The translations under genes were made by a program, and so were the position numbers. A DNA stretch of 64,000 bases, from positions 2,170,001 to 2,234,000 of the forward strand of contig JASISA010000022.1 in NCBI GenBank assembly GCA_031771865.1, given 5' to 3'. Shown here in pieces: positions 10,146 to 21,772 of the stretch (position 1 is its first letter; every line of letters begins with the position of its first letter). The notes under the pieces were generated by a model. The model was not told where the DNA came from and did no database searches. It was given only the letters and a program-made list of their open reading frames with translations. The stretch comes from Nothophaeocryptopus gaeumannii (lineage: Eukaryota > Ascomycota > Dothideomycetes > Mycosphaerellales > Mycosphaerellaceae).

Positions 10146-11827
10146 ATGGCTTTAGCTGCAGCCGCAGAGCGGGTAGCCGCAGAGTTCGAGTACAGCAAAG
10201 AGAATTTGAATCGCGGTGTGAAGGAGTTCATCCGACAGATGGTCGAGGGTCTGCAGAAGACGGGAGCCACCATGTCGCAGATCCCTACATACGTGACTGC
10301 TGTACCCAATGGCACCGAGAAAGGACTCTACATGGCCGTCGATCTGGGAGGCACCAACTTCCGGGTTTGCTCAATTCAATTGCATGGCAACAGCACTTTC
10401 AGCTTGACCCAGAGCAAAGTCGCCATTCCGAAAGAGCTGATGGTTGCCAAGACCAGCCACGAGCTGTTCTCTTTCCTAGCGAAGCAGATTGAGCTATTCT
10501 TGAAGACCCATCACGGAGACCACTACACGAGCCACAAGGAGAGGAAGGCGGGCACATTTGGCGGCTTCCGAGAAGAGGACATTTTCAGCCTGGGCTTTAC
10601 ATTCTCTTTCCCCGTGCATCAGGTCGGCATTAACAAGGGCAACCTTATTCGCTGGACGAAGGGTTTCGACATCCACGACACAGTTGGCAAGGATGTCTGC
10701 GCGCTTTTACAGACAGAGATTGATGCACTGGGGCTGCCCGTAAGAGTTGCTGCGTTGGTGAATGACACAGTTGGAACACTCATGGCGAGATCATACACCA
10801 GCCCCGGTAAGACAGGGACGTTGTTGGGAGCGATCTTCGGCACTGGCACAAACGGAGCGTATGTCGAGAAGCTGGACAAGGTGACCAAGATGAAGAACTC
10901 AGCTGGAGATTACGACAACAGCACGGGAGAGATGATCATCAACACCGAATGGGGCAGCTTTGACAACCACATGTCTGTTCTGCCCGACACGCCATACGAC
11001 AGAGATCTGGATCGAGAGAGTGTGAACCCAGGCATTCAGATGTTCGAAAAGCGAGTTTCCGGCATGTTCTTGGGCGAGATCTTGCGAAGGGCATTGCTGA
11101 GCCTGCACAAGGATAAGAGCGTGCCCATCTTCACAGACGAGCACAGCAACCAGAACGATATCCACAGCACCACTAATGTTGATCCCAACTCAGCCCTCTT
11201 CCAGCAATGGGGACTAGACAGCAGCTTCCTTTCCAAGACTTCTGGTGACAACTCGAACGGATTGAAAGGGACACGCCAGGCTCTCGACGCGGATCTCGGG
11301 GTCATGGCAGCGTCTGCTGAAGATGCCGAAGCTGTCCGTCTCATTGCAGGTGCTATTGGAAAGCGTGCTGCGAGATTGTCTGCGGTTGCCATAGCTGCAA
11401 TCGTCATCTCCACTGGCAAGCTTGGCAAGCCAACTGACATTGCGACGACCAATAACGCTACGCTCGAGGTCAATGAGGACGATGTTGTCGATATTGGTGT
11501 TGATGGGTCGCTTGTGGAGTTTTACCCGAACTTTGAAGACTACATTCGCGAGGCACTGCGAGAGATCCCCGGGATTGGACCTCAAGGTGAGAAGAAGATC
11601 CGCATCGGTATTGCGAAAGACGGTAGTGGTGTCGGTGCTGCGTTGATTGCGCTCGTTGCTGACAAGGCTGCGAAGGGTGAGCAGACGAGGATGGACTCCG
11701 GATGTTTTACCTCCAGCTGACTGAAATTGCAGGTCAATACCCATCCTCTTCAAGCAGCGGTGGCATCACTGGCTTTGTCGGAAGCATCTTCACCGCTATC
11801 AACCGACACGTCAAGTACCGAGTATAG
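10146..11827 (+). CDS. glkA: Glucokinase (hexokinase family)
   Basis: Phosphorylates glucose with ATP at the entry to glycolysis; cytosolic. Two exons, 10146-11676 and 11733-11827, joined across a 56-nt intron, give about 541 residues, slightly above the usual ~490-500. Landmarks are the phosphate-1 motif DLGGTNFRV near residue 66, the sugar-binding region LGFTFSFPVHQ...RWTKGFDI near 149-176, catalytic Asp207 in ALVNDTVGTLMA, GAIFGTGTNGAYVE, NTEWGSFD, and the adenosine-site DGSLVEFYPNF and GSGVGAALIALVA near the C terminus. The SFPVHQ-G-NKG-LIRWTKGFDI form matches fungal glucokinases rather than hexokinase I/II. The ATG at 10146 (MALAAAAERVAAEFEYS) is the family-like start. Without the last exon the protein would end in an intron-encoded tail. 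Confidence 0.93.
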
Positions 11828-12381
11828 AATGCGCGGGACTTGGTGTTGTATCGACATACGAAAACGCCAGTGAAATGGCCGGACAAGCCCCTGCTTCAGT
11901 GAAGCAATTGGCATGGAGTCGGATGACATGGGAGGTGAAAGAAAGGAAGCAATCGCATTTTATGTGTGAGTCTGTGTATACTGAGATGTGTGTATTTGTG
12001 CATAGCCTGTACGTTCATAGCATTGGGCGTCCGGTGAGGGAAATGGCATTTGTTGGTGTTTCAGGGCCTTGGTGCCGCTCTTATTCTGCCAATCTGCGAA
12101 CGTCCTTTCGAAACCTACGCTCGCAAGCTACAACCGACCTTTGATGTTCGAGCGCTCAGGAATCTGAAAAGGTTACACGGCCGTACAGGTTATCCTTCTG
12201 CCTAAGCGCTGAGATTGCTCGAACAGGCTACGTAAAGCAGCGATCATTCCGTGCTTTTCGAACGACACCTGCTGCGACGGACTTGTATGAGCGAATAAAC
12301 TCCAAAGATGTAAGAAATGGCTCAGGCGACTTTCTTTCGAATTGACTACGCAGTACTCGTTCTCTTTTGCCTGCGGCATCA
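11828..12381. other. Intergenic
   Basis: Between the glucokinase stop and the DUF1254 gene. Nothing recognised. Confidence 0.6.
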
Positions 12382-13934
12382 ATGCTTCTGAGCAGTACTG
12401 CTCTGTCATCCGCCCAACTCTTCCCTGCGCCTGACTCCAATGGCACAACTGCACAGAATGCAACTATATTCGCTCTGACATACGGCTATCCTCTCCTGGC
12501 TTTCGAAAAGCTCGTCGCTTCTTTCAAAAACAACAATGTTACCAATCAATTCTGGCATGCGAGAAATCTTTCCAATGCGGATTCGAAGACGGTGGTGAAA
12601 CCGAATGTTGATACGATCTATTCGACTACGATCTTGGATCTTAGCCAGCATTCTGTTCAGCTGGATGTGCCGGAGATTCCGTCGGATCAGTTTGCGTTGG
12701 TGTCGTTTTATGAACTGTTTGCGGACAACTTCAAGAACGTTGGGACAAACGAGACGATTGGGAAGAATAGCAGTTACTTACTTGTTCCGCCAACGCTCGG
12801 AGGAGGAGGAGGAGGAGGTGTTGGAGGAAAGGCTGCGCCGGAAAATAGATCGAATTCGTCGACTGAGATCAACTTCCCAACGACTTACGGCATCATACTC
12901 ATTCGATGGCTCGTCAAAGTGAATGGGAGTAATCTGGAGATGATACACACCTTACAAGATCAGATGGAACGCATTCCCAGACCGGACCTGAACCCAGGCA
13001 GTGGAGCACCGACGATTCAGGCGGCAACACCTAAGCTTGCGAGCAATGAGACCGCTGACCGCCGCGTGCTGAGCCTCCTTGCTTCCTATCAGCAATACAA
13101 TCAACCGCAGAACTTGACGTTTCGAGACACCGTCGATCAACAACTTCGATTAGCCGGTATCTTCAACGGCAGCTATACAGCACCGTGGGGGTAAACATCA
13201 ATGCCGCTAAGCAATCTGCGTTGGCTTCGATTCGTAAATCAGCGTTCGCTCCAGAATATGTGGTCAGCCTCAACAACGGCTGGTCCATCCAGCGCCCCGG
13301 ACAATCCGGCTCCTTTTCAAATGGAACAAACATCGCCTACGGAGCTGCTGTTGCCGCAGGGGTTCATTTACAGTTGACTGCTTCGGAGGCGGTTTATCCG
13401 AGTCGGTGTAATGCTAGCTCTGGGGTGGGAGGTGGGTTGACTGTGGGTGGAGGATTAAGTTTGGGGAAGGATGAGGCTCTTCTGTACACTTTTGCCCTCT
13501 ACGGAGCCGACAACTTTCTCATTGCCAATGCGTTGAGCCGGTATGCTCTTGGTGATCGTTCCTCGCTTGTCAACATCAACGGGCAACCCATTTACAGCCC
13601 TTCCTCCAACTTCACTTCAGACGGCGATGAAGACTCGCCATTTCACATCCTCGTCCAACCCGCCGGTATTCCTCTACCAGCTAATTGGATGAGTAATTGG
13701 ATTCCTGGACCTGCTGGCGAAGGGAATTCGACTGCGATTTTGAGGTTCTATCTGGCTGGGGAGGAAATGTTGGATGAGACTTGGAAGTATCCGTTTGTGG
13801 AGAGGAGGACAGCGATTGTTAATGGCGATGGGGATGTAACGAATGACAGCAGTGGTAGTGATGGTGGTGGAGGAGGAGGAGGAGAAGTGTATGAAACGGG
13901 AGCGGGAAGGAGGTGGTATACCAATCGGGAGTGA
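12382..13934 (+). pseudogene. DUF1254/DUF1214 protein gene with a frameshift
   Basis: The two-domain DUF1254-DUF1214 architecture is clear. The N-terminal part has the DUF1254 signature (KPNVDTIYSTTILDLS near residue 70, FALVSFYELFADNFKNVGT), and the C-terminal part has the DUF1214-like SPFHILVQPAG...NWIPGPAGEGNS...LRFYLA. The first half runs in one frame from ATG 12382 to TAA at 13192-13194. The rest continues immediately in another frame to 13934. The switch falls on a run of five G at 13187-13191; a sixth G would restore the frame. I found no intron that bridges it. An N-terminal hydrophobic start and several NxS/T sites suggest secretion. A Gly-rich insert (GGGGGGG near 12805) is unusual. 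Either a recent single-base loss or a homopolymer sequencing error. Function of fungal DUF1254 proteins is not established. Confidence 0.75.
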
Positions 13935-14431
13935 AACATACGGTGGCTGCAATGGGCCGTGTTGGCGATGGTGAAGTCGGCACCTCTGTTCAATATTTGA
14001 CGGACTGTCAATCAACAGTATCAATTGGTCGGCCCGATCACCCGATCGATGCCGAGTGCCTCCAACTCCTCTCGCGTTCTCTCCTCTCTGAACATCACCC
14101 ACCTTGAACCATTATCGGGTTGGAAGATGATTATCTCAAAGATGCCAGAGGTCCCAAACTCATACCACACTACCTATGGACCCATCGGAGGTCTGGAATG
14201 GAGCTGCCAGCAGCAGGGCGGCCTCTTGCATTACGGCGCAACGCCTACTGCACGAGCTTTCAGCCCCAGCGCGTGATGGCGGAGCCTCGATCGTGGGACC
14301 ACAGCCTCGTCCCTTGAGACGTCTGTTTCCCTCCTCTTCTCCTTGACAGTCAGAAGGATCTGGTTCTCTTGACCAGCGCACGCTCGTCCTGAGTGACAGT
14401 ATCATCGACGGCCCTACGAGCTTGAGTGGCC
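13935..14431. other. Intergenic
   Basis: Spacer and presumed promoter of the NLR-like gene. Nothing recognised. Confidence 0.55.
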
Positions 14432-17400
14432 ATGTCGGGCGAAACCCATCGTTGGGACCACATCACGGCTGGCGGAAACTCAAGGCAGCATAACGGCAAT
14501 GTGTACGGCAATGTAACCCACAACGTCCACTCATACCAGCCGTCAACAAAACTGCTGGGTTCCAAGAGCGCTCGAACAGAAGCAAAGAGACCACGAGAAG
14601 AAGATTATACTGTGGGATGGATATGCGCTCTTCCTGTACCGGAATGGCAGGCCTCAAGATTGCTATTCGACGAGGAGCATGAGGATGTCCCACTTCAGCA
14701 CGCGAAGTACCAATACACCTACGGCGAGATTAATGGACACAATGTGGTTATGGGGTGTCTGCCAGATGGGCAAATGGGCATCGCTGCTGCGTCCTCTGTT
14801 GCAGCGGAGATGGCGTCGACGTTTCCGAAATTGAGATTTGGACTTCTCGTGGGTGTCGGCGGTGGCGTCTGGAGCGAGGACAACGATGTTCGTCTGGGCG
14901 ATGTGGTTATCAGTCGGCCGGACACAGCGAAGCGCAATGGAGGTGTAAGTGGTGCAACAGTGCACAAACGCGCTGTTCTCTACTGACATTATACCCAACA
15001 GGTCATTCAATATGACTTTGGAAAGGCCATACAAGGCCAAGGCTACGTTGAAACAGGGATACTCAATCTGCCCCCTGTGGCCCTCCTTTCGGCGATGGGC
15101 AAAGTTAGATCCGCTAATCCTCTGAGCAGCAAGTTCTTTGAATACCTTGATTCATTCGGCAAGTTCAGAGATCAGCTCCCGGAATACGCTGTGCGGCCGA
15201 CTGCGGCCGACAGGCTCTTCGAGCCAGATTTCGTGCATCCAGAGAAAGAAAGGACGTGTAAGAAATGCAGTACGGAACAAGAAGTGGATAGAGACGATCG
15301 GCCTGGTGTGAGACCCAAGGTACATTTCGGCACAATAGCGTCCGCCAACCAAGTGATGAAGGACGCTGTTCGAAGAGACGAGATTGCGCAAAAGCACGGA
15401 ATCCTAAGCTTCGAGATGGAAGCTGCTGGGCTGATGAATCAATTTCCGTGCCTTGTCATCCGAGGCATTTGTGACTACTGCGATTCACATAAGAATAAAG
15501 CATGGCAACCTTATGCCGCAGCGGCGGCAGCTGCTTGGGCAAAGGAGCTGCTGAGGAATATAACGCCACAAGAAATGGCGGGTAGCAGCACTATCGAACA
15601 GCAGGTCGACGAGGGTGGGTAGATTGGGGTGCGTCGCTTCGATCGCATCTTCATTCAGTTAACACTGATGAATGAGACTCGTAGCTTCTCGAACAATCTT
15701 CTCCGTCATTCTTTACAATCGAGATGAGCACTTCATCGGTCGCACCGAGGTTCTTGCCGACATTGAGCAAAAGCTTTTGCGACCTGAGAAGCGCAGTCGA
15801 GTGGCACTCGCGGGACTTGGGGGCATTGGGAAGTCACAAATCGCAATTGAGTACGCTTATTGGTGCAAGCTCGCACACCCCGACACGCACATCTTCTGGA
15901 TACATGCCAGTGGACCTGAGAGGTTCTACGATAGCTATCGCAGCATTGCAAAAGAGCTACGGCTTCCTAGTCACGATGATCCAAGAGTCAGTCATCTGAA
16001 ACTTCTTTCCGACTGGCTTCGGAGCGGAGACAGTGGCTCATTGTTGCTAGTGCTGGACAACGCTGACGATGTCCATTTCATCTATCCGACCGACACAGAC
16101 AAGCCAGTGCTCCCGTTCACCCTATTGGAACATGTACCGCTGAAAACTGGCTGCAATGTCTTAATGACTTCTCGAGACAGAGAGGCCGCTGTCGCATTCG
16201 TCTCCGACGAAACTCATGTCATCGACGTTCAGGTCATGAAAGAAGTAGAAGCCGTGGAGCTTTTGGTATCGAAATGCGGCGACAGGCCATACCGGAGTGT
16301 GGAAGCGCAAGATCTCGTTGCCGCCCTTGACCATATTCCACTGGCAATCACACAAGCGGCGGCGTACATACGACAGCGGCAGCTCGTGACCATACCAAGG
16401 TATCTGCAGCTTCTACAGACCCAGACGACTGAGCTTCTGAGTGTCAGTCACAACGGTTTGAGCCGAGATCACAGCGTGCCGAACTCTGATCAAGACGTGG
16501 GAACTCTCCTTGCGCCACATTCAGAACGAACACATATCCGCCGCAGACCTCCTACTTTGGATCTGCTTCTTGGACCGGCGAAACATCCCAGCTTGGCTGA
16601 TAAACACACCGGGTGATGCAGACACTGGCATGGCTATTGAAGAAGACGTCGAAAGCCTGCTGCGGTTTTCGCTGATCAGTCACAATGAGCTCTCGGACAC
16701 GATCGAGATGCATCGCCTGGTCCAATCAGCCGCTAGAGCTTGGGTGGCCAAAGCTCAACGCACGGAGAAAAGCTTTGCCACGGCTCTCGATCGATTGATT
16801 CACAGAGCTACCCGTGGCCAGACTACGAAATCCTCAATACTAGTGAAATTCTCGACCCACACGCACAAGCTCTCTTGAGCTTTCCTGTTGGGCGCAGATG
16901 AGATCAACTCCGCGAAGATCAGGCGACTTTGACAAGCAAGAGAGTCTCACTCAAAGCGCAAACTGGTTTCTTTTCGGATGCTGTACACCTGGCCGAGGTG
17001 GTGTACGAGGAATCGCGCGATTTGTTTGGGGCCACTCACGCAGACACTTTGGTCGCTGCTCAGGAAGTTGCATCGCTGTGTGTTACGATTGGGCAGCTTT
17101 CGAGAGCGGTTGAGCTGGGATCATGGCTTGTCGAAGAGCGTAAAATGGCTCTCGAACTTCACGATCCGGACCTCTTGGACTCAATGTTCTTGGTGGCCAG
17201 AGCTTACGCCGACCTTTGTCAATTCAAGGAGTCCAAATCTCTGTGTAGCGAGCTGTTGAAAGTCCAACGGCAGGCACATAGCGAAGACCATGAATCAGCC
17301 TGCCGCTACACGAATCTCTTGGCGTATGTCTACCAACGTGAAGGAAATTATTTCAAAGCCGAGGAGATGTACAGCTATAGTCTTAACACTTATGGGCGGA

Positions 17401-17951
17401 ACCTTCCCGGAACTGCTGATTGTGTTCTGAGAGCTAGGATTCAACTGTCGGTCATATATGGGCTACGAGGACAATTCTCGCGAGCCAGGTTGCTTTCTCA
17501 GGCGGTCACGGAAACGCAGACCCTTATCTATGGGCCCAACAATCCCCAAACTGTGTCTTCCACGCGGCGACTCGTACAATTCATTTGGAGATCTGGTTCT
17601 CCAATTCTAGCCGAAGAGGTTGGGGCCAAAGCGTTCAAAAATGGTCGCAGGATCTTTGGCCTGCGACATTGGTTCATTCCCCGCTTGGCTGAAGGTCTTG
17701 CTCGCATAAAGCGCTCCAATAGAAAACTCGATGAGGCTCTCGACATCCTGGAAGATATCATGCTGGACCATCAAGATTGTTTTGGAAGGTTGAGTCTCTT
17801 CCACGTCGGGTTCCTGATACTCTTAGCAGACGTGCAACAAATGAAGAAAAGCTTCAGCAAGGCGTGTCAAACCTGGATGAAAGCGCTGGAGTGCGTGCGA
17901 GAGCTATCTGGGAGCGGCGCGGACATACTCTCGTGCTTAATCAGGCTGTAA
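14432..17951 (+). pseudogene. NLR-type protein (PNP_UDP - NB-ARC - TPR), disrupted
   Basis: Fungal NLR-like receptor architecture. Exons 14432-14944 and 15002-15614 encode a nucleoside-phosphorylase-like domain (DYTVGWICALPVPEWQA, GVGGGV, GVIQYDFGK, SFEMEAAGLMN, RGICDYCDSHKNKAWQPYA). Exon 3 from 15685 encodes an NB-ARC ATPase with P-loop GLGGIGKSQIAIEY, Walker B LLLVLDNADD, TSRDRE and the GLPLA-like HIPLAITQAAAYI. TPR-like repeats follow to 17951. Three lesions break it: one extra (or two missing) base at 16488 between VPNS and IKTWELS, a two-base AG duplication at about 16804-16807, and an in-frame TGA at 16899-16901. The family senses non-self or pathogen cues and can trigger programmed cell death in fungi. 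That is family knowledge; this copy is probably inactive unless the assembly is wrong. Confidence 0.85.
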
Positions 17952-18280
17952 CATCATAGTTGGCTCGAGTTTGATCCAGATCTCGCTATGCGTATCCGTT
18001 CATCCATCGAGATGATTCATCGCAGAGTCACTTCCGTGCGAACTGGATCGCATGCAGCTACTACCCGACTTCGCAGCCAGATGCCTCGAGAGATTGACCC
18101 GGTTGAACAAGACGAATCGGGACATGCCGTTGTGCAAGCGAACTTTGAGCAAAATGCCGCGCCTCGCTGGATACGGCGCTGGAGTATTGTGTGATCTTTT
18201 CTCAGCTGTGATAAATGCAAGGAATGGGAGAGTCGCCATCTCATCAGACACGTCGTCGTTCTACACACTCAATGAAGTTT
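17952..18280. other. Intergenic (NLR 3' to P450 3')
   Basis: Tail-to-tail spacer. The NLR frame stays open for about 80 codons after its TAA at 17949-17951, so the original C terminus may have been longer, but no TPR consensus is obvious there. Confidence 0.45.
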
Positions 18281-19816
18281 TCACTGCCTCCTCCGAAATA
18301 CAATCTCCAAATCCCCCGGATTACTATTGAATCTCTCCAAACACTCCAATTCCCTCCCCTCTTGCTTCAACCTCATCTCATACCTCCTAACCAACGCTCC
18401 GATCAAAATCACTTGCTCAAACAACGCTATATTCCTCCCGATACATGCGCGTGGTCCGATACTAAATGGCATATACGCAACATTCATTCTTTCCTTCTCC
18501 TTACCGCCCACCAGCCATCGATCAGGGTTGAAGGTCTCTGGGTCGGAGAAATGCGTGGGGTTGCGGTGCACGGTATATAAGGGTACGGAGACGGTTGTAC
18601 CGCCAGATACCCATTGGCCTGCTATGGTCCGACCGGGATGGGGGATGGTTCGAGGGAGACCGATGCGGGAGGCGGCTTTGAGGCGGAGAGATTCGTCGAT
18701 TATGGCTCTCAAGTATGGAATTCTGGCTAAGGTGTTGAATGAAGGAATATCTGATTCCTCTCTTTCGACCTGACGCATTGCGGTGTCGATATCGTTTCGT
18801 AGACGATCCTGGATGTGAGGATACTTACAGAGCAGCCAGACCGTATTCGCCAATGCCGCAGTAGACGTATCCGTCCCAGCTGACATGAGCAAATTCACTT
18901 CCGATAACAACTCCGCTTGGCTTAGACCCGTTGGCTGTCCTTTCGAAGTATATGTCAATTTCGAAAACAAATCTCCTCCACCCTCCTTCTCCACCCTCTT
19001 TTCCTGCCGCCCTTTCGTCCAATACCAAATAATCTTGTCAAAATCAACCGTCCCATTCCGATATGGATGCAGCCATTTCGCCAGGAATTTCTTCACGCGC
19101 AAGGGGAGGGATGTGTTGAATCCAATCATGGTATTAACGAGCTGCATTCGATGAACGGAGGATATGAACGGCACCTGGTAAATCCTGCCCTTCCGATCCT
19201 CAGCATGGACGACATCTGTTCCTCGAACGACACAGTCCATGCATTTCCCCCATACCAGCTCGCTGAGAACGTCGATTGTGAAGTAATTGAGATAATACCT
19301 CATGTTGAGTGATTCGCCATTCGTGGCAGCCTTATCGATTTGAGCGAAGAGGTTTTGCGTTACTTTCTGGAAGACAGGTTCGAGATCCAGAATCGTCTTA
19401 TGCGCAAAAGCGTGAGCGAGGAGTTTTCTCCTCATTCCATGTTCGGGTTCACGGGAGTCGACCATATTCCTCACCTCGGGCCCGGCTGCAATGGTATCAT
19501 ACCAGCCATCCTTTTCGAGGTATGTAACGTGGCCGTAAAGGTCCTGAATGGCGCGAGGGTCGCTGATGGACATGTGGTTTGGCGAGATGCGGACGTGGGT
19601 GCCGAGTTTTAGGTGAGCGTCATGGACGGCGGCGTAATGGTTGAAGTTCTGATTGTGATATATTCGCCAGAGGGATGTGAAGGCTGCTATGGAGGGAGCT
19701 GGGAAGCATCTGAGGCTTTTGGGATCGATGAGATAGACCGCGATTTTGTACAGGATCGGGGCTGCAATGATGCATAATACAGCTACTGGAAGCATATCAG
19801 AGTTGCTTGCTCTCAT
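18281..19816 (-). CDS. Cytochrome P450 monooxygenase
   Basis: Intronless 511-residue P450 with an N-terminal membrane anchor (MLPVAVLCIIAAPILYKIAV), so ER-anchored. Diagnostic motifs are all present: I-helix oxygen-binding SAGTDTS at about 312-318, the K-helix ESLR at 375-378, the FNPDRW region, and the heme loop FSIGPRACIGRN with thiolate Cys at about 458. The sequence resembles the pisatin-demethylase/benzoate-hydroxylase type of fungal P450, but the substrate cannot be told from sequence. No biosynthetic-cluster partners (PKS, NRPS, terpene cyclase) are nearby, so a detoxification or stand-alone catabolic role is as likely as secondary metabolism. The ATG at 19816 places the anchor correctly. 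Confidence 0.93.
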   Translation of the reverse strand: MRASNSDMLPVAVLCIIAAPILYKIAVYLIDPKSLRCFPAPSIAAFTSLWRIYHNQNFNHYAAVHDAHLKLGTHVRISPNHMSISDPRAIQDLYGHVTYLEKDGWYDTIAAGPEVRNMVDSREPEHGMRRKLLAHAFAHKTILDLEPVFQKVTQNLFAQIDKAATNGESLNMRYYLNYFTIDVLSELVWGKCMDCVVRGTDVVHAEDRKGRIYQVPFISSVHRMQLVNTMIGFNTSLPLRVKKFLAKWLHPYRNGTVDFDKIIWYWTKGRQEKRVEKEGGGDLFSKLTYTSKGQPTGLSQAELLSEVNLLMSAGTDTSTAALANTVWLLCKYPHIQDRLRNDIDTAMRQVEREESDIPSFNTLARIPYLRAIIDESLRLKAASRIGLPRTIPHPGRTIAGQWVSGGTTVSVPLYTVHRNPTHFSDPETFNPDRWLVGGKEKERMNVAYMPFSIGPRACIGRNIALFEQVILIGALVRRYEMRLKQEGRELECLERFNSNPGDLEIVFRRRQ

Positions 19817-20086
19817 TCCATAGATGGAATCACTTACCGATGAATGTCATCCCGAAAGATCTTCGAAAGCATTGTACAGTTCAAGAGGTGTCTTGCTACT
19901 CATCGTTGTTCGATATACTTGGACCAGAGCTGTGGCCGGCGGCGAAGCTCATGTCGAGCTTCGACATGGATTTGGTACTTCGAGCACGATAAGGCAGAGA
20001 GCTCACGCAGGAGCGCAGCTTCCATTGCCAAGCTCGATCCCTCGTCGTTGTCACATGTCTCATCTCATCTTATCGTGAAAACGTAT

Positions 20087-21166
20087 CTACGCCCATTTCT
20101 CAAGCACACCCATGAGTATCATCCCACAGCAACGACTAAATCCCGCCGCAAGCGTCTTCAACAATCCACTACTCAGCAACTCGCCACCTTCAATATCCCA
20201 GTCTCGTGCCCACATGTCAACCACTCCGACCCACACCAAGATTCCCGCAGAAATCGCATCCAGTGTCCCAAAAGTAATAACCGTAGACGGGTTTTCCCAT
20301 TAAAACCATTCAACACCCCAATCCCAATCGCCATACCAATCGGCGTAATGAGCGTAATGGCGGCCCCAATAACAAACTTCGAAGGGAATATCGCTCTTGG
20401 GAGGATAGCGATTCTGGCTCTCAGGGCGAGGCCTTCGAAGAACTGATACAATACGATGACAACTAGGAGAGTGCGGTAGAAGGATTCGCCGGCTACAACG
20501 AATGTGAGACCGATGAGGATCGCGTGGAACAGGATTCCGGGTTCCAGGACAATTACAGAGAGTTTGTTGTTCGGGCCGCCATGGTGGTGGTCCATGAGCA
20601 TGAATGCGTCTCTGGAGGCTTCCGAGGAGGCCGCGGCTGGTGAGCCCTTGGTGTCGGGGTTGTCGCGAGGTATGTCTTCCTCTTCCGTTGCGTTCGATGA
20701 CCGTGAGGATACGAAACGTAGGCCTAGGTATTCTGCCAAGAGGGAGAGGAAGATACCGGCCATGACGATCGCTGAGGTTGTGCCTTCATAGCCGAGCTCG
20801 CCAATGCACTCGTTCGAAAACATGAGCTCGGCGTGCGTGTAGAGCTGTCGATATGTCAGTCAACGAAGTAGATCGTGAAGTTTGGTAGTTTGGTAGTTTT
20901 ACGTATATGAACGTAGTTTTACGTGGATGAACGCTGTAGCGATGATGATAACAGTCCCGAACTGCTTGACCATCGTCAAAGCATCCAGGCTATACTTCGA
21001 ATTTCTGAGTCCAGGAATCTCGATGAGCAGCATTGGTGCAAATACTCCAATCGCACTGGTGACCAGATCAACGAAAAGTGTGCCAACACGCAGGCCGATG
21101 TTGTGCTCTCGCTCTCGAAGGCCGCGATCCACTATTCCTTCCTCTTCGCTGCCACCAACAAAGTGC
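20087..21166 (-). pseudogene. ZIP family zinc/metal transporter, degenerate
   Basis: Two exons are clear. Exon 21166-20923 (HFVGGSEEEG...NIGLRVGTLFV...IIIATAFIH) and an exon from 20844 (LYTHAELMFSNECIGEL, then GYEGTTSAIVMAGIFLS) read as a fungal ZIP transporter with the cytosolic His-rich loop DHHHGG. A one-base shift near 20290 splits the C-terminal half. The correct continuation (STVITFGTLDAISAGIL to EKWA) runs in another frame to the stop at 20089-20087. The helix-V metal motif expected as FHQ-FEGLALG reads LYQFFEGLALR: the metal-binding His is Tyr (TAT) and a Gly is Arg (AGA). Both are explained by single transitions. I could not find a convincing first exon upstream of 21166. Plasma-membrane zinc uptake would be the family role; this copy looks non-functional. 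Confidence 0.75.
20900..20945 (-). repeat. 20-bp tandem duplication at an exon/intron border
   Basis: On the plus strand GTAGTTTTACGTATATGAAC is followed directly by GTAGTTTTACGTGGATGAAC. The unit spans the end of a ZIP transporter exon and its splice donor, so two copies of the donor (GTAAAAC) lie 20 nt apart. Use of the downstream one would shift the frame. Confidence 0.7.
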
Positions 21167-21772
21167 CTAAAAGAAGATCGTCAGCTCAAGTGAGCACCAT
21201 ATTCTCTACAGATCTTGACTTAATCAACACCAGCGTGGAAGTGACAATGCTGGTTCTCCTCCGACGCACTTCCCTCAATTCTTCCCAAAATTTTTGACCA
21301 AGACACAATTCGCGCGGTGCCTGTCTGTCTGCATCTTGTGTTCTTCGCCCATCTTCCCATGAAGGTTTCACGTCTTGAATGCCATCAGTGCGAATGAATG
21401 ATCTCTTTCGCCCAAGCTCAAGCTCTTTAATGGGGTTCTGATGAACATCTCGCGGCGATTTCGTGCGAAGGCTCTCTATTGAATAACGGCGAACGTGGAT
21501 GTGGGCGATGTCTTGAAAAAGTGTTGTCTTGTTGCAGGGACGAGGGTGAGTACGCGAGGCGCGTAATCGAGATGAGAGCTTCGGATTTGGGGCTTGGCGC
21601 CGCCTCAGGCAAACACCGAGGATGGCATTGAAGAATACAGGACGAAGCAAGCAGCATGGTCTTCTGGTGTCAAAGACTCATTCTTCGATCATTCCCTACA
21701 CGAGGTCGATTTTCTTGCGTATGATGTGTTGTGGTAGGTGCGGTATGTGTCTTTGACTTACATCTGCTACTC
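21167..21772. other. Intergenic; ZIP first exon not found
   Basis: A minus-strand open frame (21650-21186) crosses the region but has no recognisable content. The missing 5' exon of the ZIP gene should lie here. Confidence 0.4.
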
